From contig NZ_BONY01000069.1 of the NCBI RefSeq assembly GCF_016862955.1, positions 1 through 48,784 of the forward strand: a stretch of 48,784 nt of DNA. Direction: 5' to 3'. This document shows, piece after piece, positions 25,797 through 32,762 of this stretch. The notes under the pieces are model-generated. The model saw nothing but the letters and a program-made list of their open reading frames with translations. It searched no databases and was not told where the DNA came from. Both the position numbers and the translations under genes were made by a program. The first letter of the stretch is position 1; every line of letters starts with the position of its first letter. This stretch comes from Rhizocola hellebori. Lineage in GTDB: Bacteria; Actinomycetota; Actinomycetes; Mycobacteriales; Micromonosporaceae.

Positions 25797-25975
25797 TGGC
25801 GGGAGGCGAGGGGCCAGGGGGCGAGGGGCGAGGGTGAGGGGCGAGGCGAGGGATGAGGTGGGGGCGAGGGGCGAGGTGGGGGCGAGGCGAGGGATGGGGT
25901 GGGGGCCCGGCGAGGAGGAAGGGAGGGAGGGAGGGGAGGAAAGGGGGGAGGCGGTGGGGGTGGCGGGGGAGCTGG
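25797..25975 (+). other. G-rich polypurine tract
   Basis: About 180 nt of the plus strand is almost entirely G and A with many runs of three to six G, for example GGTGGGGGCGAGGGG. Successive G-runs are close enough for G-quadruplexes. It ends about 140 bp before the sigma factor gene. It may affect transcription or replication; it is also a typical site of sequencing error. Confidence 0.7.
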
Positions 25976-26117
25976 GGGTTGCTGCGCACGGGGGTGTCGT
26001 TTGTGGAAACACAGATTTAGAAATGGATGCGGATCACGTGCAACCTTTCACCGGCCCGGGCCCGACAGACAGGGCGACGGGGGTAGATCGTGCACATCGC
26101 TCCAGAAAGGGAACGGG

Positions 26118-26642
26118 ATGCGGCCCGACCTAGAACGGGATTACGTCGAGTATGTGCGGGCGCGGTTGCCGCGCCTGCACCGCACGGCGTACCTCCTCTG
26201 CGCTGACGCTAGCCAGGCCGACGACATCGTGCAGGCAACGCTCGCCGCGCTGTATGTGGACTGGAAGCGTGCGGCCGGTGCGGACAATCTCGACGGTTAC
26301 GTGCACCGGATCATGGTGCGGCGCTATGCCGACGAGCGGCGGCGCAAGTGGTCGAGGGTGCTGCTGCGCGAGCGGGTTCCGGAAACGTCCACCCCGGCCG
26401 ACCACAGCGTGGAGGAACGGGACGAGCTGATGAGGGCGCTGCGGTCGCTGCCCGATGGCCAGCGCGCCGTCGTGGTGCTGCGTTTCTTCGCCGATCTGTC
26501 GGTCGAGGCGACCGCGCGGGCGCTCGGATGCTCGGTGGGAAACGTCAAAAGCCAATGCTCACGAGGTCTCGCCGCGCTGCGCGAGGTGCTCGACTCGCGG
26601 CCCGCGCAAGCCACCGCACACCTAGCCGGGGAGAGGCCATGA
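26118..26642 (+). CDS. Sigma-70 family RNA polymerase sigma factor (SigE-like ECF group)
   Basis: A 174-aa ECF sigma factor. Region 2 reads HRTAYLLCADASQADDIVQATLAALYVDW, and region 4 LPDGQRAVVVLRFFADLSVEATARALG with SVGNVKSQCSRGLAALR. This is the actinobacterial SigE-family layout. ATG 26118 follows AAAGG by 7 bp; the open frame extends upstream, but only through the G-rich non-coding tract. It overlaps the next gene by ATGA, the normal arrangement for a sigma factor and its membrane partner. Confidence 0.88.
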   Translation: MRPDLERDYVEYVRARLPRLHRTAYLLCADASQADDIVQATLAALYVDWKRAAGADNLDGYVHRIMVRRYADERRRKWSRVLLRERVPETSTPADHSVEERDELMRALRSLPDGQRAVVVLRFFADLSVEATARALGCSVGNVKSQCSRGLAALREVLDSRPAQATAHLAGERP

Positions 26643-27823
26643 ACGACGAACAGCGACTACGCGACCGGCTGGAGGCTATCGACGTCCCGCCCAGCCGGAT
26701 AGATACCGAGGCGTTGCTGCGGGCCGGGCGACGGCGCGCCTTTCGCCGCCGGTCGGTTCGGGGTGCCGGTGTCGCGGCGCTGGGCACGGTATTGCTGTTG
26801 GCGGTGCCACCGATTCTGATGGGCGCGAGGCCGCTGCCGGCGCTCGAGACAGGTCCGAGCCGGAATGTCGCCTCGTCCGCGACGGCCGGCAACACGGCCG
26901 CCCGCTGCAAGATGAGCGAGCTGCCGGTGCCGTCCGGGATGAACGATGTGACGGTCGAAGCGGTGGATCCGACCGGCCGCTACGTGGTGGGCAACAGCGC
27001 AGTCGGGCAGGACTTCCGGCCGATCCTGTGGACCGACGGGCAGCCGCAACAGTTACCGGTACCCGGCAAATCTGTGCAAGCGACCTCGGTGAACCGCAAC
27101 GGCGTCGTGGTCGGCCTCGTCCAGGACCCCGATCAGCAGTACATCTTCCGCTACGCGAACGGCGTGTTCTCAGGGCTGCGGACGTTGCCGAAAAGCTGGC
27201 AGGTCTACTCAAATCCGGCGATCAACGGGGCCGGGGACGTTGTCATCAACGTGGACACCTTTGGTGATTCCGCACAGAAGAACGAGATTGTCATGTTGTG
27301 GAAGGCTGGCTCGGCCACGGCGGTGAAACTGCCGCTTCCCGCCGGAGCGCTCAGCCACGATTTCACCGATGAAGGCACGATCGTGGGTGGGACATACCAG
27401 AACGGCATCGCCCAGGCGGCCTACACCTGGGACCAACAGGGCAAAGGAAACAAGCTGGAGCTGCCGGCCGGTCAGGCCGGCGTCGCCTACGCGGCACGCG
27501 GCGATTGGGCCACCGGCGGTATGTGGCCGTCCTTGTCAACGGCGCTGTGGAATCGGCGCACCGGCGGATTGACCGTCCTGACAGCGGGCTTGCCGAAGTC
27601 GCCCGGAGGTTGGAAGCCGGGACCGGGCAATGCGGTCAACGCCGCCGGTTGGGTTGTCGCGGGCGGATTGCTGTTGCGTGGCGATGGTGTGGTCGAGCTC
27701 GCGGTGCCGAAGGGGGAGACCAGCCGGGCTGTGGCGGTGTCCGACACCGGGGTGATCGTAGGTCAGGCCCTGGTGACGGGCCGCGATGATGAGAACCGCG
27801 GCCCGCGGCTGTGGCGGTGCTGA
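26639..27823 (+). CDS. Membrane protein with HAF-like extracellular repeats, putative anti-sigma partner
   Basis: A 394-aa protein with a short basic cytosolic part (about 1-38), one membrane helix (about 40-60, AALGTVLLLAVPPILMG) and an exterior domain of about 330 residues. That domain has repeats of the form IN-x2-G-x-VVG and ILW/MLWK, as in HAF-family propeller proteins (NRNGVVVGLVQD, DEGTIVGGTY, NAAGWVVAGG, SDTGVIVGQ). There is no HxxxCxxC zinc motif. Its coupling to the sigma gene suggests a sensor or anti-sigma factor, but the cytosolic part is very short for that job, so this is inference. Confidence 0.75.
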   Translation: MNDEQRLRDRLEAIDVPPSRIDTEALLRAGRRRAFRRRSVRGAGVAALGTVLLLAVPPILMGARPLPALETGPSRNVASSATAGNTAARCKMSELPVPSGMNDVTVEAVDPTGRYVVGNSAVGQDFRPILWTDGQPQQLPVPGKSVQATSVNRNGVVVGLVQDPDQQYIFRYANGVFSGLRTLPKSWQVYSNPAINGAGDVVINVDTFGDSAQKNEIVMLWKAGSATAVKLPLPAGALSHDFTDEGTIVGGTYQNGIAQAAYTWDQQGKGNKLELPAGQAGVAYAARGDWATGGMWPSLSTALWNRRTGGLTVLTAGLPKSPGGWKPGPGNAVNAAGWVVAGGLLLRGDGVVELAVPKGETSRAVAVSDTGVIVGQALVTGRDDENRGPRLWRC

Positions 27824-27836
27824 GAAGTCTTACCCG

Positions 27837-29363
27837 TTACACCACGAGGGTTGCGGCGCGGGCGGCCAAGCCAAACCCGACCACCAGCACCAGAGCCCCG
27901 GTGGCGTAGGGCGCGGCCGGAGCGAGCCGGGTCAGCACCTGGAAGCGGTGACTGATCCGGTCGCGGACCTTGAGCAGGACGAGCCCGGCGGCGGTGAGGG
28001 TCGCCGCCATCCCCAGCCCGTAGGCGAGCACGAGCATGATGCCGAATCCGGTGCGGCCCAACGCAATGGCACCGAGCAACACGATGAGCGCGGACGGGCT
28101 GGGCACCAGCCCACCGGCGATCCCCAGCGCGGCCAAGGCAAACCGGCGCTTCCGGACTCCACCGGCACCCCCGTCGACCGGGTCGTGCCGGTGCCCCTTG
28201 CCGAACACGCCACCACCGTCATGCCGATGGAAATGCCCGTGGTGGTGATGCGGCCGCCCCGCATGGCGATGTGCGGCATGGTCGTGCGTCACGTGCTCGC
28301 CGCCAGCCTGGCGATGCGCGGCCTGGTGGTGCACCGCGTGGTCGTGGGGCGCGTGGTCGTGGGGCGCGTGGTGGTGCACCGCGTGGTCGTGGGGCGCGTG
28401 GTGATGGGGCGCGTGGTGATGGCGGGTGCGGCGGCGGTGGCGTAGGGCGGTGATGAGCATGGCTAGGCCTACGGCGGTGACCAGGGTTCCGCTGGCGATG
28501 CCGAGCCAGCCGAGGACCGATTCACCGGCCAGGCTTGAGGCGCCGGTGAGGAGGAGGCCGAGGGCCAGGACGCCGCCGGTGTGGGTGGCGGTGACGGTGG
28601 CGCCTACCAGGAGGGCGTCTCGGGGGCGTCCGGCGCGGCCCGCCAGATAGATGGCCATGACGGTTTTGCCGTGTCCGGGCAGGAGGGCGTGGCCTGCGCC
28701 GAGGACCATGGCCAGCAGCACGGCGAGCAGGCCGACCAGTGGGGTCAGGGTTCGGTCGCCCACGGTGTTCTGCAGCCAGCTTTCGGCTCGGGCGAAGATG
28801 CCGGGCTGGGTGCCGGCGGCCTGGGCGGTGGGGGCGTAGGCGGAGGTGCCCGGCTGACCGGTCAGATGTGCGTAGCGCACGTCGGGCGGGGAAGAGAGCA
28901 GGTCTTCGGGATAGGTGCGGAGCTGGTCGGTGGCGCTGGCCGAGGGTAGCCCGGTGACCTGAAGGCCCACGCCGGTCGCGGTCATCTCGTGCCAGCCGAG
29001 GCGGTCGGGCAGGTAGGTGTTGACGACGTCGAGCGACGCGGGACGGTCGAGCGTGGCGGGGGCGCTGAGATGGCAGGTGACATGGGTGGTTTCCAGGCCA
29101 GCCGCGCCCGGGTTGCGGGCCACGTCGGCTGAGCCGAGCGTCCAGCGCAGGGGGCGCCCGTCGACTTTGACGGTCAACTGCGCGGAAATCTCGGCGCAGG
29201 CGGGCTTGAGCTGAAGGCTGGGCAGCTCGGCCAGGTCGACGACGGCCACCGCTTCGACCCGGTCGGGGTGCAGGGTCAGCGAGACGAGCTGGTTGACCGA
29301 GAAGTTGCCCAGCGGGTGTGCGGGCAGCAGCGCCATGGTGGCGCCGAGCACGAGGCCGATCAT
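27837..29363 (-). CDS. NicO-type nickel/cobalt transporter with His-rich loop and N-terminal exterior domain
   Basis: A 508-aa membrane protein. A signal or first helix and an exterior domain of about 190 residues (NTYLPDRLGWHEMTATG) precede a NicO/RcnA-like membrane domain. That domain has LGAGHALLPGHGKT and TATHTGGVLALG, the His-containing motifs of this transporter class, and, after the loop, GLVPSPSALIVLL. A cytosolic or exterior loop of about 85 residues holds some 35 His residues (APHHHAPHDHAVHHH and similar), fit for binding Ni, Co, Zn or Cu. ATG 29363 overlaps the TPR gene stop (ATGA). The metal and direction of transport cannot be decided from sequence. Confidence 0.85.
   Translation of the reverse strand: MIGLVLGATMALLPAHPLGNFSVNQLVSLTLHPDRVEAVAVVDLAELPSLQLKPACAEISAQLTVKVDGRPLRWTLGSADVARNPGAAGLETTHVTCHLSAPATLDRPASLDVVNTYLPDRLGWHEMTATGVGLQVTGLPSASATDQLRTYPEDLLSSPPDVRYAHLTGQPGTSAYAPTAQAAGTQPGIFARAESWLQNTVGDRTLTPLVGLLAVLLAMVLGAGHALLPGHGKTVMAIYLAGRAGRPRDALLVGATVTATHTGGVLALGLLLTGASSLAGESVLGWLGIASGTLVTAVGLAMLITALRHRRRTRHHHAPHHHAPHDHAVHHHAPHDHAPHDHAVHHQAAHRQAGGEHVTHDHAAHRHAGRPHHHHGHFHRHDGGGVFGKGHRHDPVDGGAGGVRKRRFALAALGIAGGLVPSPSALIVLLGAIALGRTGFGIMLVLAYGLGMAATLTAAGLVLLKVRDRISHRFQVLTRLAPAAPYATGALVLVVGFGLAARAATLVV
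28270..28440 (-). repeat. Tandem repeats encoding the His-rich loop
   Basis: Short degenerate units (GGGCGCGTGGTCGTG and variants on the plus strand) encode HAPHDHAVHH-like peptides in the NicO transporter. The number of units is likely to vary between strains. Confidence 0.75.
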
Positions 29364-30499
29364 TTCAACGACTCCTCGATGGCGCGAAGGTGGGCGTGAT
29401 AGTCGCGGTTGCGGGTGCCCAGCGCGACCGCTTTCTGGGCGTAGACAAGGGCTTTGGCGTCCTGCCCGGCCAGATGCAGCGACCAGCCGAGCAGATCGGC
29501 GACGTCGCTGTGGGTACGCAGGCTCCACTCCTGTTCGCAGAAGCGCACAGCGGAGACGAAGTCGCCGCGGGCGATGGCGACTTCGGCGGCGGCGAGATGG
29601 TCGGTGCCGCCGCTCGCCGCGAGCAGGGCCAGGGCCGCGTCGGCGAGGGCCAGCTGGGCGTCGGCCGGGGCGGGCCGGCCCTGTTGGCGCAGCAGGGTGG
29701 CGTACTCGGCGAGCAGTGAGATCGATGGCCGGGTGGCGCTGAGCGCGGCGTAGAAGCCAAGGGCCGCTTCGGTTTCGCCGCGCGCGGCGAACACCCGGGC
29801 CAGCCCGAGCTGATGTCCGGCGATCCGGTATTCGGCCAGTGCGGTGGCCAGATCCCCGCCGTGCCAGGCGAGGTCGCCGAGCTGTTGGTGGACGAAAAGG
29901 GCGTTGCTGCCGTAGGCGTCGGCCAGTGCCCGGCGCCACAGGGCGCGGGATTCGTCGACGTGGCCGTGCTGTTCGGCGTCGTAGGCGGCGCGGGACAGAG
30001 CTGGCAGTCCCGGGTCGAGGTCGAGCATCCGCTGCACGGCTTCGCTGGCTTCCTGCGAGCGGCCCAGCTGGGTCAGGGCATCGACGAGGACGCCGTAGGC
30101 GGTGGCGCTGGCCGGGTTCACGGTCAGTGCCTGCCGGGCCAGGCCTTCGGCGGTGGCGAAATCGTGCCGGGCGTTGGCCAGCGCGCCCAGACCGGTCAGC
30201 GCGGCGTCGTTGGGGCGCAGGGTGTGCGACTTGTTCAGCGCGGCGTCGGCCCGATGGTAGAAGCTGGGATCGCCGGTGATGCGCGCTTGTTCCACATAGG
30301 ACGATCCGAGCGCGGCCCAGGTCTGCCAGTCTCCGGGAACCGCTTTGAGCCGCTGCTGGGCGCGGTCTATGGACAGGGTCAGCGGATCGACGGCGTTGGC
30401 CGGCTGTGCCTGGTACCCAGAAAATTTGAAACCGAACGCGCCGCTCAGCAGGAGCAGCGCGGCGGCCGTGAGGACCACGGCCGCTGCGCGCTTCATCAT
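29360..30499 (-). CDS. Exported or membrane-anchored TPR protein
   Basis: A 379-aa protein with an N-terminal hydrophobic anchor (AAAVVLTAAALLLLSGAFGF) and then tetratricopeptide-like helix pairs to the end, for example WQTWAALGSSYVEQARI, DFATAEGLARQALTVNP and LGWSLHLAGQDAKALVYAQKAVALG. It is placed between DUF4331 and the NicO transporter, with 3-bp and 4-nt-overlap junctions, so the three genes form one operon. It is probably a scaffold for assembling or coupling the other two proteins outside the membrane. Confidence 0.85.
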   Translation of the reverse strand: MMKRAAAVVLTAAALLLLSGAFGFKFSGYQAQPANAVDPLTLSIDRAQQRLKAVPGDWQTWAALGSSYVEQARITGDPSFYHRADAALNKSHTLRPNDAALTGLGALANARHDFATAEGLARQALTVNPASATAYGVLVDALTQLGRSQEASEAVQRMLDLDPGLPALSRAAYDAEQHGHVDESRALWRRALADAYGSNALFVHQQLGDLAWHGGDLATALAEYRIAGHQLGLARVFAARGETEAALGFYAALSATRPSISLLAEYATLLRQQGRPAPADAQLALADAALALLAASGGTDHLAAAEVAIARGDFVSAVRFCEQEWSLRTHSDVADLLGWSLHLAGQDAKALVYAQKAVALGTRNRDYHAHLRAIEESLK

Positions 30500-30502
30500 T
30501 TC

Positions 30503-32074
30503 TCAGCCCTCCGAGGGCCGGCGGCGACGCCACCAGCCGAAGAAGAGCAGCAGCCCGAGGCCACCGGCGAAGCAGGCGGACAGGATGGCCACGGTGTCGC
30601 TGGGCATGCCCATGACGGTGGAGGCCTTGGGTGCCAGCGAGGGGGTCGCGGTGGGGTCCGCGCCGCTTGCCGATCCGCTCATGCGGGTGGTGTTGGGAAG
30701 GGCCACATAGGGGAAGGTGTCGCCGAAGTCGGCATCGTTGGCGTCCACCTTGTCCCCGGCCGCCAGCGCCTCGACCAGCTGCCCGGTCAGGGCCGCGCCT
30801 TCCACGGCCTGCAGCGAGATGTCGACGACGTCGTCGCTCAGGCGCCGGCCGTTGGGGTAGCCCTGCAGGTCGCCGCCGATGACGCCGAGCCGGTTGGGGG
30901 TGGCGCTCTGCGGCACGGTCAGGTTGAGGCGCAACATTTCCGACGGCTGGAACTTGTTCGGGTCGACGTCGGCGTTGTTGAGCTGCGAGTTGAGGTCGGC
31001 CTTGATGGGGGAGTTGGGCGCTTTGGTGGTGATGCCGGTCAGGAAGATCTCGACAAGGTCGTTGCGCGGGGTGGCCGGGGCGGGCAGGTTGTAGATGGCC
31101 TGCAGCAGCTTGGGCACCTCGGGGTCGGTGACCCTGGCGACGATCTGCGGGTTCTTGGCGTCCTGGTCGGGGCGGGAGCCGTTAAAGGCGTCCTTGAGGC
31201 CGGCCGGGACCACGACCTCGTTGACCAGCGCGTTGCCCAGCCGGGAGACCTGGACACCGTCCGCGCCGGGCGTGTTGCCGACCCGGCCGGACATGCGCAC
31301 CGGGTTGCGTTCGGTGGTGGTCCAGATGCCGATCACGGGGTTGCGGGTGGCGTCCTCCTTGAGCGCGACGTCCTTGAACGGGACCTCCAGGGCGATCGTG
31401 TTGACGTTGTACCCGGCGAGGGTGTCCAGGCCGGTCTCGGAAAGGTCACCGCCGTAGACGTAGTCGAAGACGCGTAGGTCGAGGAAGAACGGGTCGTCGG
31501 CTTGTCCGGCGAAGGTGCGCCAGCCGCCGGGCAGGGTGACCGTGGCCTGGTTGCGAAGCGTCGCATAGTCGGGCATCGAGGCGTTGCCGACGCGTGAGGG
31601 CGCGACGGGCTGGGCGGTGGCGCGCACCTTGTACGGCTGGCCGCCGAAGGAGGAGGAAAGGTCGTAGGTCTGGCGGAAGAGCAGGTTCTCGTCGTCGAGC
31701 GAGGTGACCGGGCCGTTGTTGTACAGGAACGTGTTGGTGCCCCGCTTGTCGATGTTGTTGAAGGTGTACCGGAAGCGGGCGTCGGCCTTGGCGTCGCCAT
31801 CGCTGTCCACGTTGATGTAGTAGGCGGCGTCGGTGGCGAAGGGATAGAAGTTGGGCCCACCGTCGGGCGCGGAGAAGGGCGCGAAGTTGGCGATGAAGGT
31901 GACGAATCCGGGTCGGTCCGGGCTGACGAAGGCGTAGAGGTCGGTGTTGTCGACGGCGGGGTCGCCGGCGATCAACGGGGCCTCCCGGTGGCTTGAGGCC
32001 ACCGAGCCGGTTGGTCCCAAAGCGGTGAACGCTGCCAGGGCGGCGGCCGCGCAGATGATGAATGGCTTTCTCAT
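30503..32074 (-). CDS. DUF4331 family exported protein with C-terminal membrane anchor
   Basis: A 523-aa protein. The signal peptide (MRKPFIICAAAALAAFTALG...VASS) is followed by SHREAPLIAGDPAVDNTDLYAFVSPD, the hallmark of DUF4331. The domain fills about 28-460. A C-terminal helix (DTVAILSACFAGGLGLLLFFGWW) and RRRR anchor it on the outer membrane face. SHREAPL, with its invariant His and Asp residues, suggests metal or phosphate binding, but the function of the family is unknown. It is the first gene of the operon with TPR and NicO. Confidence 0.9.
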   Translation of the reverse strand: MRKPFIICAAAALAAFTALGPTGSVASSHREAPLIAGDPAVDNTDLYAFVSPDRPGFVTFIANFAPFSAPDGGPNFYPFATDAAYYINVDSDGDAKADARFRYTFNNIDKRGTNTFLYNNGPVTSLDDENLLFRQTYDLSSSFGGQPYKVRATAQPVAPSRVGNASMPDYATLRNQATVTLPGGWRTFAGQADDPFFLDLRVFDYVYGGDLSETGLDTLAGYNVNTIALEVPFKDVALKEDATRNPVIGIWTTTERNPVRMSGRVGNTPGADGVQVSRLGNALVNEVVVPAGLKDAFNGSRPDQDAKNPQIVARVTDPEVPKLLQAIYNLPAPATPRNDLVEIFLTGITTKAPNSPIKADLNSQLNNADVDPNKFQPSEMLRLNLTVPQSATPNRLGVIGGDLQGYPNGRRLSDDVVDISLQAVEGAALTGQLVEALAAGDKVDANDADFGDTFPYVALPNTTRMSGSASGADPTATPSLAPKASTVMGMPSDTVAILSACFAGGLGLLLFFGWWRRRRPSEG

Positions 32075-32115
32075 GCCCCTGGTTCGGGGCTGTCAGCGTT
32101 GATGATGGGCGGCTG

Positions 32116-32439
32116 TCAGGTTGCCGTCTCAGACCCATCCGCATCGTCGGCAGCTTCGAAGCTCAAGATTGCGTCGATGAGCTCGGCCAGGTCGATGTCT
32201 TTTCGGGTGACACCGCCCTCGGAGTGGGTGGAGATGACAAAAGTCAAGGTGCGCCAACGGATGTCGATGTCGGGATGGTGGTCCATGGCCTCGGCCACTG
32301 CGGCCACCCGGTCGACGGTCTCGATCGCTTGCGGGAAGCTTTCCAGCTCGACCGTGCGCTTGATGGCCTTGAGGTCACCGGACCAGCCGTCGAGTGCCTG
32401 CAGCGCTTCGGCCAGCTGTGCCGCGTCAAGAAGTGCCAT
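32116..32439 (-). CDS. Pterin-4a-carbinolamine dehydratase
   Basis: A 107-aa protein. The active-site region is DHHPDIDIRWRTLTFVISTHSEGGVTRKDIDLA, whose paired His and Trp/Thr positions dehydrate 4a-hydroxytetrahydropterin. It recycles pterin after aromatic amino acid hydroxylases, and also appears as a molybdopterin-related accessory. ATG 32439 (MALLDAAQL) gives the normal family length; the open frame begins at 32502. No hydroxylase gene is in the window. It lies 41 bp upstream of the DUF4331 operon on the same strand. Confidence 0.88.
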   Translation of the reverse strand: MALLDAAQLAEALQALDGWSGDLKAIKRTVELESFPQAIETVDRVAAVAEAMDHHPDIDIRWRTLTFVISTHSEGGVTRKDIDLAELIDAILSFEAADDADGSETAT

Positions 32440-32762
32440 GCCAATAAGGCTAGCAAGAAGGGTCGGATTCACGACCTCGGAAGTGGTTATCCTAGGCGAC
32501 ATCGATAATGCTCAAGCCGTCCCTCTTCCGGTCGATTGCGGGCGTCATCGTGCCATCCCCGGCCTCCCGCCGCTGCTGGAGCAGCAGGTCATGACCGCTT
32601 TGCGGAGTCGCATAGGATACTGCAACTAGTTAGGCATGTGAACATCTATAAATTGAAGAAGCTTATCCATAGCATCTCCTCAATTGCCCATGAGCTTCCC
32701 GCCTGGTCACGCCACAAGCGCCCACCAGGCGAATTGGCTCGCGGAACGAAGGGGAGGTAAGG

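Larger units (their letters stand above)
25041..26117. other. 1.08-kb non-coding region between divergent genes
   Basis: No convincing gene was found here. Open frames on both strands lack family resemblance, start signals and normal composition. The region holds three palindromic repeats (25424-25708) and a G-rich purine tract (about 25797-25975). It must also contain the promoters of the two divergent flanking genes. 25080-25420 shows nothing that I can interpret. Confidence 0.7.

Noticed and set aside
27837-30533. Single 898-codon frame covering both the NicO and TPR genes
   Set aside because: The N-terminal half is an out-of-frame reading of the TPR gene. The NicO protein has its own start at 29363 overlapping the TPR stop.
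32075-32090. Small hairpin GCCCC-N6-GGGGC at the DUF4331 ribosome site
   Set aside because: A 5-bp stem is common by chance at this GC content; it could be a weak terminator of the pterin dehydratase gene, but I cannot support a role.
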